DNA of 64,000 nucleotides from contig NZ_LDTZ01000018.1 in assembly GCF_001186365.1 (NCBI RefSeq), positions 310,001-374,000 of the forward strand. Reading direction: 5' to 3'. The translations under genes were made by a program, and so were the position numbers. The notes beneath the pieces are model-generated. The model saw nothing but the letters and a program-made list of their open reading frames with translations. It searched no databases and was not told the DNA's origin. Each line of letters opens with the position of its first letter. The stretch's first letter is position 1. Shown in pieces: positions 45,991 to 54,271 of the stretch. The stretch is from Gordonia jacobaea. GTDB lineage: Bacteria; Actinomycetota; Actinomycetes; Mycobacteriales; Mycobacteriaceae.

Positions 45991-47703
45991 TTGGCTGACC
46001 AGCCAAAACGCAGCAAATCGGACAAACCGGAGAAATACGTGTTCGCGACCCTCATCATCGGCCTTCGCGAGGGGCTCGAGGCGGCACTCATCGTGGGCAT
46101 CATCGCGGCCTTCCTGCGACGCCAGGGCCGCACCGACGCCCTGCGCTGGATGTGGGTCGGGGTCGGCGTCGCCGTCGCGATCTGCGTCGCCGTCGCGATC
46201 GGTCTCGAGGTGCTGTCGCGCGACCTGCCACAGCGCCAGCAAGAGGGCCTCGAAACCGTCATCGGCGTCATCGCCGTCGCGATGGTCACGTACATGATCG
46301 TGTGGATGCGTCAGCACGCACGCGACCTCAAGGGAGATCTCGAGGCCGCGGCCACCGATGCGGTGAACGAGGGCTCGGCTATCGCGTTCGTCATGATGGC
46401 CTTCCTCGCGGTACTCCGCGAGGGGCTCGAGACGTCGGTGTTCCTGGTCGCAGCATTCAATGCCAGTAACAACGCCGTGCCCTCGGCGCTGGGCGCGATC
46501 ATCGGAATCGGCATAGCGGTACTGCTGGGCTACGGCATCTATCGCGGTGGCGTCCACATCAACCTCGCGCGGTTCTTCAAGGTCACCGGTTTGCTGCTCG
46601 CCCTGGTCGCGGCGGGACTCGTGATGACCGCGTTCCGTACCGCGCACGAGGCGGGCTGGCTCAACGTCGGGCAACAGCAGGTCGTCGACCTGACCTGGCT
46701 CGTCCAACCCGGCTCCATCCAATCCTCGCTGCTGACCGGCGTTCTCGGAATCCAACCGAAGCCCGTGCTCATCGAGGTCGTCGGCTGGGCGGTCTACCTG
46801 CTCATCGTCGGCACCATCGTGCTCTGGCCGGCGGGCAAGGCGTTCCCCCGACGAGCCGCCGGGCTGGCGTGTGGCGCTCTCGCCGGAGTGCTCGCGATCG
46901 CGGCCGTCGTCGTCTTCTCCACTGCACCGGCTGAACCGGCGCCTCCGTCGGACACGATGCGTGGCAGTGTCTCCGGCACGCCGTCGACCTCCGGTGTGCT
47001 GACCGGCAAGACCATTCGGGTGCCCGATCCCGTCGCAGTACGCGTCGAGTCCGCCGATGCCTCGCAGGCAACGGGCACGCTCACGTCCGGGTCGGTGTCG
47101 ACGCCGCTGCCCAAGCTCGCTGCCACAGACAACGCGCAGATCGGCTCGGCGAGCTACCCGACCTATCAACAGCTCGCCTCACCGAACCTCGATATCGCCA
47201 CGCTCGTTCCCGACGCCCCCACCCGCGTCACGCCTGCACAGGTCGCCGCAGGCAACAACGGGCGCCTGCCCGTCGGACTGAACACGCAAACGTTCGGAGT
47301 CGACGCACCGGTGATCTACACGATGACCGCGACGGTGACTACCAGCGTCGACCCGGCGTTCAATACGCCGGTGGCCGCGGATGTCCACTACGTCGTGACT
47401 GCCACCGCCACCCCTGATTCCGGCGCGGCCGTGGTGCTCGGGAAGGTCGCGACGTTCGACGCCGAGCACACCGCCGATGCCGCAGAACTCGGTGCACTCC
47501 AAAACGCCCTCGACCAACGATCGGCGCATCACGTCCGCTCGGTCGTAGTACCGCTGTGGCTTGCCGGATGCGCCGTCGTCGCCGCGATTCTGGCCGGACT
47601 GCTACTGGTGCGACGCAGGCGTCCGACGCCGCCGCCCGAACACGAGGATTTGCAGACAGGGACCCTGACCGGCCCCGTTCACACAAAGGAGAAAACCACA
47701 TGA
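45991..47703 (+). CDS. efeU: Iron permease EfeU (FTR1 family) with C-terminal extracytoplasmic domain
   Basis: A 570-aa protein. The N-terminal ~280 residues are an FTR1-type seven-span permease with both REGLE iron motifs (GLREGLEAALIVG and VLREGLETSVFLV). The C-terminal half is an extracytoplasmic Thr/Ser/Val-rich domain closed by a final span (LAGCAVVAAILAGLLLVRRRR), longer than Escherichia EfeU. It carries iron delivered by EfeO/EfeB. TTG 45991 is the first possible start, with GGTAGG upstream. It overlaps efeO by four bases. Confidence 0.9.
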   Translation: MADQPKRSKSDKPEKYVFATLIIGLREGLEAALIVGIIAAFLRRQGRTDALRWMWVGVGVAVAICVAVAIGLEVLSRDLPQRQQEGLETVIGVIAVAMVTYMIVWMRQHARDLKGDLEAAATDAVNEGSAIAFVMMAFLAVLREGLETSVFLVAAFNASNNAVPSALGAIIGIGIAVLLGYGIYRGGVHINLARFFKVTGLLLALVAAGLVMTAFRTAHEAGWLNVGQQQVVDLTWLVQPGSIQSSLLTGVLGIQPKPVLIEVVGWAVYLLIVGTIVLWPAGKAFPRRAAGLACGALAGVLAIAAVVVFSTAPAEPAPPSDTMRGSVSGTPSTSGVLTGKTIRVPDPVAVRVESADASQATGTLTSGSVSTPLPKLAATDNAQIGSASYPTYQQLASPNLDIATLVPDAPTRVTPAQVAAGNNGRLPVGLNTQTFGVDAPVIYTMTATVTTSVDPAFNTPVAADVHYVVTATATPDSGAAVVLGKVATFDAEHTADAAELGALQNALDQRSAHHVRSVVVPLWLAGCAVVAAILAGLLLVRRRRPTPPPEHEDLQTGTLTGPVHTKEKTT

Positions 47704-48893
47704 GGGTGCGACCACTGGTGGCCGTCGGCGCGGCAGCCGTCGCCGTCGTCGGGATCGCGGGCTGTTCGGACAGCTCCGACTCGTCGAACTCGTCGTCGGA
47801 TGTGAAGACCGTCAAGGTCGAGATCACCGATCAGGGCTGCAAGGCCACCCCGGACAAGGTCGACGCCGGGCCGATCACCTTCGAGATCACCAACACGAAC
47901 GCGGCAGCGGTCAACGAGGTCGAGCTGATCAAGGACAACCGCATTCTCGCCGAGCGCGAGAACATCGTGCCCGGCATGGCGTCGGTCTCGTTCTCTCACA
48001 AGCTCGACGGCGGCACGTACGAGCTGTACTGCCCCGGCGCCACCAACGAAAAGACTCAGTTCACGGTCACCGGCAAGGCCACGGAGGCAACCGGAACCGT
48101 CGCGGACAAGCTGAAGACCGCGTCCGCCGACTACAAGGCCTACGTGATCACTCAGGTCAACAGCCTCGTCGAGAACACCAGGACGCTGACCGACGCCGTG
48201 AAGGCCAACAACCTCGAGGCCGCGCGGGAGGCGTATCCCAAGGCCCGCCCGTACTACGAGCGCATCGAGCCGATCGCCGGCGCATTCTGCACCGACGGTT
48301 CGACGGACTGCTCCGACAACGCTTCTGTCAGCCTCGATTTCGCGATCGACGCCCGCCCGGATGCGGTTGGTCCCGGCGACAAGTGGGAGGGCTTCCACGT
48401 CCTGGAGAAGGCGATCTACCAGGACAAGAACCTCGCGAACATGGGTCCTGTCGCAGCGGAACTGCAGAAAAACGTCGAACTGCTCCAGACCGTCGTCAAC
48501 AAGCCAGAATTCACCTTCGCTCCCGCTGAAATCGTCAACGGCGCAGGCGATCTGCTCGACGAGGTCTCGACGACCAAACTCACCGGTGAAGAAGAGGCGT
48601 ACTCGCACATCGACATCCTCGACATGCAGGCGAACATCGAGGGCTCCGAGCAGGCCTTCGCCATGGTCAAGCCTGCGCTGAAGGAGATCGATCCGCAGCT
48701 CACGCAGACCATCACCGACGCGTTTGCCAGGGTCGATTCTCTGATCGACACCTTCCGCGACCCCAACGAGCCCGGCGGCTTCAAGAACTTCACGCAGGTG
48801 ACCGCCGAGCAGAAGCGCGAGATGGCAGCCGCCATCGTCGCCGTCAAGGATCCGCTGGCGCAGGCCGGCGGAAAGATCGCCGCAGCGAGCTGA
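47700..48893 (+). CDS. efeO: Iron uptake lipoprotein-like component EfeO
   Basis: A 397-aa exported protein. The signal ends at a Cys in GIAGCSDSSD, so it is probably a lipoprotein. A cupredoxin-like domain (CKATPDKVDAGPITFEITN) is followed by an M75/imelysin-type domain whose HxxE iron motif is in GFHVLEKAIY. It binds periplasmic/extracytoplasmic iron for EfeU. AAAGGAG precedes ATG 47700, which overlaps the efeU stop. Confidence 0.92.
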   Translation: MRVRPLVAVGAAAVAVVGIAGCSDSSDSSNSSSDVKTVKVEITDQGCKATPDKVDAGPITFEITNTNAAAVNEVELIKDNRILAERENIVPGMASVSFSHKLDGGTYELYCPGATNEKTQFTVTGKATEATGTVADKLKTASADYKAYVITQVNSLVENTRTLTDAVKANNLEAAREAYPKARPYYERIEPIAGAFCTDGSTDCSDNASVSLDFAIDARPDAVGPGDKWEGFHVLEKAIYQDKNLANMGPVAAELQKNVELLQTVVNKPEFTFAPAEIVNGAGDLLDEVSTTKLTGEEEAYSHIDILDMQANIEGSEQAFAMVKPALKEIDPQLTQTITDAFARVDSLIDTFRDPNEPGGFKNFTQVTAEQKREMAAAIVAVKDPLAQAGGKIAAAS

Positions 48894-48897
48894 TGTG

Positions 48898-50235
48898 ATG
48901 TCCGCCGACGACAACATTCCGACGCAGCAACCGGATGACGCCACCCCATCCGACCAGACCGCCGACACGTCCAGCAGTGGACGTGGACCGCGCTTGGGAC
49001 GCAGGGGATTTCTTGGTGCCGCCGGCCTCGCGGGAGTTGTCGTCGGCGGCGCCGCGGGTGGCGCCATCGGTTACGCCGCCGCACCGAAACCGACGGATAC
49101 CGCGTCCGAAATCGTCGATTTCTACGGCGAGCACCAAGCGGGAATCACTACGCCCCAACAGAATTCGCTCGTGTTCGCTGCGTTCGACGTCGCCGACTCG
49201 GTGACAACGCAGCAGCTCGAGGTGATGCTCGCACGATGGGCCGCCGCGGCAAGCCTGCTCACGCAGGGCAAGCCGGTCGGACCGGTGGAGACCCGCCCGG
49301 GTTCACCCCCCGCGGACACCGGCGAGGCCTTCGACCTCGGGCCGAACAAACTCACGATCACAGTGGGCTTCGGCCCAACTCTGTTCGACGATCGATTCGG
49401 CCTGCGCGACAAGATGCCCGCCGCCCTGAAACCGTTGGGGCAGTTGGCAGTCGACACGACGATCGATCCGTCGATCAGCGGCGGCGACATCTGCGTGCAA
49501 GCGTGCTCCGAAGACCCACAGGTCGCTTTTCACGCCGTCCGCAACCTTGCCCGTATCGGCCGCACCGTTGTCACGCTGCGCTGGCTCCAAGAGGGTTTCG
49601 GGCGCGCATCTGCCACGTCGACTTCGCAGGTGACACCGCGGAACCTGTTCGGATTCAAGGACGGAACGGCGAACATCAAGGCCGAGGACCCGAGCGTCGC
49701 CAAAGAATGGGTGTGGGTCGGCGACGAGACGGATCAGCCGTGGATGAAGGGCGGCTCGTATCTGGTGTCGCGCAAAATCCGCATGCACATCGAGGCGTGG
49801 GACTCCGACGACATCGGCAACCAGGAGTTGATCTTCGGCCGCACCAAGGACAACGGAGCTCCCCTGTCGGGCGGCAGCGAGTTCACCACGATCGACTTCC
49901 ACAAACGACTCGACACCGGCAAGTATGCAGTCGACCGGTTCTCGCACGTGCGACTCGCACACCCCGACAACAACGGCGGCGCCCAGATCCTGCGTCGCGG
50001 TTACAACTACACCGACGGAATCGACACGCGCACAGGGACTCTGGCCGCAGGACTGTTCTTCATCGCGTACCAGAAGAACGCGCACGAGCAGTTCGTGCGC
50101 ATCCAGAACAACCTCGCCCAGGACGGGCTCAACGAGTACATCGCACCGATTTCGAGCTCACTCTTCGCCGTCCCACCGGGCCTGTCGAAGATCGGCGACT
50201 GGTACGGCAAGACGCTCTTCGGGTACACGGACTAG
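48898..50235 (+). CDS. efeB: Deferrochelatase/DyP-type peroxidase EfeB
   Basis: A 445-aa haem peroxidase exported by the Tat route: twin-Arg motif LGRRGFLGA near residue 35. The DyP signature GFKDGTANIKAED holds the distal Asp, and the proximal His is in the later VRLAHPDN region. It assists iron supply and can release iron from haem. A GTG at 48895 directly precedes ATG 48898. It follows efeO by four bases and ends the efeUOB operon. Confidence 0.93.
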   Translation: MSADDNIPTQQPDDATPSDQTADTSSSGRGPRLGRRGFLGAAGLAGVVVGGAAGGAIGYAAAPKPTDTASEIVDFYGEHQAGITTPQQNSLVFAAFDVADSVTTQQLEVMLARWAAAASLLTQGKPVGPVETRPGSPPADTGEAFDLGPNKLTITVGFGPTLFDDRFGLRDKMPAALKPLGQLAVDTTIDPSISGGDICVQACSEDPQVAFHAVRNLARIGRTVVTLRWLQEGFGRASATSTSQVTPRNLFGFKDGTANIKAEDPSVAKEWVWVGDETDQPWMKGGSYLVSRKIRMHIEAWDSDDIGNQELIFGRTKDNGAPLSGGSEFTTIDFHKRLDTGKYAVDRFSHVRLAHPDNNGGAQILRRGYNYTDGIDTRTGTLAAGLFFIAYQKNAHEQFVRIQNNLAQDGLNEYIAPISSSLFAVPPGLSKIGDWYGKTLFGYTD

Positions 50236-50262
50236 CGCGGCGTCGTGGGCGCGGCGTCGTGG
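50235..50262. repeat. 14-bp tandem duplication after efeB
   Basis: GCGCGGCGTCGTGG occurs twice in a row, starting at the last base of the efeB stop. Confidence 0.8.
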
Positions 50263-50278
50263 GCGCGCGGAAAGTAAG

Positions 50279-50438
50279 GGAAGGATTCTTTCCCCTAGTT
50301 CCTGAGGCTTCCCCGCGACACGTCTCGAGGAAACGCGCACAACCCGCGGAAGAACCCTTTCCCCTGGTTCCTGCGCGAAGGGGCGGCCCGGCGGCCCAGC
50401 GCAGAAAGTCGCGGAAGAATCGCTTCCCCTACTTCCTG
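50279..50438. repeat. Three dispersed 26-bp repeats between efeB and cysNC
   Basis: Copies at 50279-50304, 50348-50373 and 50413-50438 share GGAAG-N6-TTCCCCT-N2-TTCCTG, spaced 69 and 65 bp apart. They fill the 270-bp gap between two convergent operons. No ORF or classical terminator is seen. Confidence 0.75.
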
Positions 50439-50504
50439 CGCGGATGGCTCACCCGGCAGCCATGCACCGCACCGAGCCCACCCCGCTGATCGAGCCTGTC
50501 GAGA

Positions 50505-52451
50505 TCACTCAGCCAAGACGCCCCGGCGGACCAGCTCGTCGACGACGCGGCCGGCGAGTTCGGCAATGTCGGCGCCGGTGGTGTCGAAGCGCAGGTCGGG
50601 GTTCTCGGGCTTCTCGTACGGGGCGTCGACCCCGGTGAGTCCCTTGAGTTCTCCGCGCCGCGCGCGTTCGTAGAGACCTTTCGGGTCGCGGCGTTCGCAC
50701 TCCCCGACCGGCGTCGACACGTGCACCTCGATGAAGTCGAGGTCGGCGGCGTCGTGGAGTTCGCGGGCGATTTCGCGGTCGGACCGCAGCGGCGAGACCA
50801 TCGACGCGATGGCGATCACCCCGGCGTCGGCGAACAGACGCGCGAGATGGCCTACCCGCCTGATGTTCTCGGCGCGATCCCCGGGCGAGAATCCGAGATC
50901 GTCAGAGATCCCGTGCCTGATGTTGTCGCCGTCGACGAGGTAGGCGACGCGGGCGCGATTGACCAGTTCGCGTTCGAGTGCGACGGCAACCGTCGACTTA
51001 CCGGAAGCGGGTAGGCCGGTGAGCCACACCGTCGCTCCGCGCTGGCCAATCTTGGTCCAGCGCTCGTTGCGGCTCAACGCGCTCGGGTGCCACTTGATGT
51101 CGTTGCGGGTCGCCTTGCCCGGAATCACCTCGCGCGGTTCGAGGATCGTTCCCGCACCGACCGTGTCGTTCGACGCCTCGTCGATCAGGATGAACGCGCC
51201 CGTGTCGCGGTTGCTCGCATACGGATCGGCAACCACAACCGACGACGTCCGCAGCGTGAGTGTGCCGATGTCGTTGAGCGCCAACTCCGACGGCCCGACC
51301 TGCTCGAGCAGCGTCTCCGGGTCGAGTTTGCGCTCAAGGGCTTGAACCGTCGCGCGTACCGTCGACGCACCCTGCTTGAGCGCCACGCGATCGCCCGCGT
51401 GCAGCGGCGTCTCCGACAGCCAGCAGACCGTCGCGGACAGTTCACGTGCTGCCACGGGCAGGTGGGCGTCGTCGGCGCCGCTGACGATCACGTCGCCGCG
51501 GCCGACGTCGATGTCGTCTGCCAACTGCACCGAAACCGACAGCGGCGCAACGGCCGTCGGCCGAGTCGGGTCGAGAGTGTCGAGTGCGGTCACCGTGGTA
51601 CGTGACCCCGACGGCAGCACCAGAACGGGATCGCCGACGTCGAGTGTTCCCGCGGCCACACGTCCGGTGTAACTGCGCTTGCCGTCGGGCCCCGGGCGAG
51701 ACACCCACTGGATGGGCAGACGCAGTTCGCGCGCAATGGGATTGGGTGCGTGCAGCTCAATACCTTCCAGGTATTCGAGCAGCGTCGGGCCGGTGTACCA
51801 GGGCGTGTTCTCCGACTTGTTCACCACGTTGTCGCCGAGCTTCGCCGCGACCGGGATCGCGGTGATTTCCGCTGCACCGACATTCGTAGCCAGTTCGTTG
51901 AGGTCTGCGACCAGTTCTGCGAATCGATCGGCCGAGAAGTCGACGAGGTCGATCTTGTTGACCGCGGCGACGATGTGCGGGACGCCGACCAGCGTCGCGA
52001 TACGCGCATGCCGACGGGTCTGGCGCAGCAAGCCTTTTCGGGCGTCGACGAGCAGCACCGCGACATGAGCGTTCGACGCTCCGGTGAACGTGTTGCGGGT
52101 GTAGCGCTCGTGCCCGGGAGTATCGGCGAGCACGTAGCTGCGCGTGGGGCTGGAGAAGAACCGGTAGGCGACGTCGATGGTGATGCCCTGCTCGCGCTCG
52201 GCACGCAGACCGTCGGAGAGCGCGGCCAGATCGACGTCGCCGTCGTCGGACGTCACTCCCTCGAGGTGATCTGTCGGCAGCGAGCCGGTGTCGTGCAGGA
52301 TACGGCCGATGAGCGTCGACTTACCGTCGTCGACGCTGCCGGCGGTCGCCAGACGCAGAATCTGTCGTCGTGGTGTGGGAACGCTTGCCCCCAAGAGGGT
52401 TTCGCTTTGCTGCGAATCCTCGGAAGGATCGCGGGTCATGGTCTCGGTCAT
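50505..52451 (-). CDS. cysN: Bifunctional sulfate adenylyltransferase subunit / APS kinase CysNC
   Basis: A 648-aa fusion. The N-terminal CysN GTPase has GSVDDGKS at 38-45, DTPGHERYTRN and NKIDLVDF, followed by EF-Tu-like barrels. The C-terminal APS kinase has GLPASGKS at 479-486, DGDNIRHGISDDLGFSPGDR and GLYERARRGE. With CysD it makes APS from sulfate and ATP, driven by GTP; the kinase domain then makes PAPS. ATG 52451 overlaps the cysD stop. Last gene of the sulfation group. Confidence 0.95.
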   Translation of the reverse strand: MTETMTRDPSEDSQQSETLLGASVPTPRRQILRLATAGSVDDGKSTLIGRILHDTGSLPTDHLEGVTSDDGDVDLAALSDGLRAEREQGITIDVAYRFFSSPTRSYVLADTPGHERYTRNTFTGASNAHVAVLLVDARKGLLRQTRRHARIATLVGVPHIVAAVNKIDLVDFSADRFAELVADLNELATNVGAAEITAIPVAAKLGDNVVNKSENTPWYTGPTLLEYLEGIELHAPNPIARELRLPIQWVSRPGPDGKRSYTGRVAAGTLDVGDPVLVLPSGSRTTVTALDTLDPTRPTAVAPLSVSVQLADDIDVGRGDVIVSGADDAHLPVAARELSATVCWLSETPLHAGDRVALKQGASTVRATVQALERKLDPETLLEQVGPSELALNDIGTLTLRTSSVVVADPYASNRDTGAFILIDEASNDTVGAGTILEPREVIPGKATRNDIKWHPSALSRNERWTKIGQRGATVWLTGLPASGKSTVAVALERELVNRARVAYLVDGDNIRHGISDDLGFSPGDRAENIRRVGHLARLFADAGVIAIASMVSPLRSDREIARELHDAADLDFIEVHVSTPVGECERRDPKGLYERARRGELKGLTGVDAPYEKPENPDLRFDTTGADIAELAGRVVDELVRRGVLAE

Positions 52452-53398
52452 CAGAAGTAACCCTCTCGTTTGCGGTCCTCCATGGCGGCCGACGACGTGC
52501 GGTCGTCGGCGCGGGTCTCACCACGTTCGGATACCGTTGCGGCACTGATCTCTTCGATGATCTCGGGGATCGTCGTCGCACGCGAGCGCACCGCGCCGGT
52601 GATCGTCAGATCACCGACCGTGCGGTAGCGCACCCACTCGGTGCTCACATCGTCGGGCGAATCCGGCTGCGAGTAGGGCGACACGGTGAGCAGTATGCCG
52701 GCGCGGTCGAACACCTCTCGCTCCGCCGCATAGTAGATCGGCGGAAGGTCGAGGCCCTCGAGTTCGATGTAACGCCAGATGTCGGTTTCGGTCCAATTCG
52801 ACAGGGGGAACACGCGAACCGATTCGCCGCGTCGGATACGTCCGTTGTAGAGCGACCACGGTTCGGGGCGTTGAGCGCGGGGATCCCACTGGCCGAACTC
52901 GTCACGGAAGCTGAACACCCGCTCTTTGGCACGCGCGCGGTCTTCGTCGCGTCGGGCACCGCCGAACGCGGCGTCGAATCGTCCTTCCTCCAACGCGTCG
53001 AGGAGCACGCGAGTCTGGAGTCGGTTGCGCGAGCCCGACGGATCGGTCGACTCCGCCACGCGTCCCGCCGCGATGGCGTCGGGAACCGATGCGACGATGA
53101 GTTTGATTCCGTCGGGGTTGTCGGCGGTCGGCGCGACGCGACGGTCGCGGAACTCGATCACCTCGTCGAAGTTGTGTCCGGTGTCGACGTGCAGGATCGG
53201 AAACGGCAGCGGATGCGGACGAAATGCCTTCTCCGCCAAACGGAGGAGCACAATCGAGTCCTTGCCGCCGGAGAACAGCAGCACCGGACGTTCGAGTTCT
53301 GCCGCCACTTCGCGAATGATGTGCACGGCCTCGGACTCGAGCACCCGCAATGCGGATACGTGGTCGAGGTCGGCTGCGGCGTCGATCTGCGTGGTCAT
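52451..53398 (-). CDS. cysD: Sulfate adenylyltransferase subunit 2 CysD
   Basis: A 315-aa ATP-PPi-loop enzyme. LLFSGGKDSIVLLRLA is the PP-loop, HVDTGHNFDEVIEFRD follows, and GGARRDEDRARAKERVFSFRD is the CysD signature; SNWTETDIWRYI lies in the second half. ATG 53398 overlaps the sulfotransferase stop and its own stop overlaps the cysNC start, so all three are coupled. Confidence 0.95.
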   Translation of the reverse strand: MTTQIDAAADLDHVSALRVLESEAVHIIREVAAELERPVLLFSGGKDSIVLLRLAEKAFRPHPLPFPILHVDTGHNFDEVIEFRDRRVAPTADNPDGIKLIVASVPDAIAAGRVAESTDPSGSRNRLQTRVLLDALEEGRFDAAFGGARRDEDRARAKERVFSFRDEFGQWDPRAQRPEPWSLYNGRIRRGESVRVFPLSNWTETDIWRYIELEGLDLPPIYYAAEREVFDRAGILLTVSPYSQPDSPDDVSTEWVRYRTVGDLTITGAVRSRATTIPEIIEEISAATVSERGETRADDRTSSAAMEDRKREGYF

Positions 53399-54180
53399 TG
53401 CGGGTATCCGTTCCGCACCGCGTCGTCGCGGTACCGCTCGACCCACTCCTTGGAGCGGGCATTGGACTGAGGCTTCAACGGCGGTGGGGGCGCCAGCGCA
53501 GGGTCTTGACCCAACGCGGAGAGAACGCGAGCTGTGGTGCCCGATGGGTCCTTGGTGAGTTCACCGAACTCGATGTCGAGGGGCTCGATGCGCTCCGCAG
53601 CAAACCACTCGCGCCACGACTTCTCTTGCGCCAGCAGTATTTCCGCGAGATGGGCAATACCTTCGGCGTTGTAGACGGCCGCGTCTTCGGAGGCATCGCC
53701 GTCGTGTCGCCATACTCGCGTCTGCACCGCACGCCACATCGACACTGCTTGTGGCACAACGTCTTCGCGGTAGACATGCACGTACAGCGGATCGTCGCCC
53801 AACAGTGTGCGGATGGCGGTGCGCAGCGAACCCGACCCGGTCCGTGTTCGCGAGATCAGCAGGGGCGTCTGATTCCACATGAGTTTGCCACCCCACACGC
53901 CGTTCGAGGAACGGCCCGCGGCAAAGATGTCGTCGCGCCACTGTGCGTAGGTTCTGGTGTCGACGACCCCGTCGTCGAGTTCGTCGAGAACGTCGATGAT
54001 CTCAGGGTCGTGGACGTCCGCGAACCATTCACGTGGTTGCGGCGCTTGTGATGTCGCGGGGAAGTATTGGAAGAACTCCTCGGGAGTCCCGGCGACCCCC
54101 GTCTCGGCGAGAGACTCGACGAGGAGGGTGCTCCCGCTGCGCTGACTGGCGCACACGAGGTAGTTGTCGACTGGCGGCAC
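53395..54180 (-). CDS. stf0: Stf0-type PAPS-dependent sulfotransferase
   Basis: A 261-aa sulfotransferase of the Stf0 family. The 5'-phosphosulfate loop is CASQRSGSTLL (~10-20), PEEFFQYF matches the trehalose-binding region of mycobacterial Stf0, and YVHVYREDVVPQAVSMWRA is the 3'-phosphate block. Mycobacterial Stf0 makes trehalose-2-sulfate. The direct coupling to cysD-cysNC means that PAPS is made where it is used. Substrate trehalose is a family-based guess. Confidence 0.85.
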   Translation of the reverse strand: MPPVDNYLVCASQRSGSTLLVESLAETGVAGTPEEFFQYFPATSQAPQPREWFADVHDPEIIDVLDELDDGVVDTRTYAQWRDDIFAAGRSSNGVWGGKLMWNQTPLLISRTRTGSGSLRTAIRTLLGDDPLYVHVYREDVVPQAVSMWRAVQTRVWRHDGDASEDAAVYNAEGIAHLAEILLAQEKSWREWFAAERIEPLDIEFGELTKDPSGTTARVLSALGQDPALAPPPPLKPQSNARSKEWVERYRDDAVRNGYPQ

Positions 54181-54271
54181 CCGCTCAGTTTAACCAGCCC
54201 GAAACCGCCCGCAACCTGGGCAATTAGGCGCTCGACGGTCCAAACTATTTACAAAACTCGACGTCTGTGTG

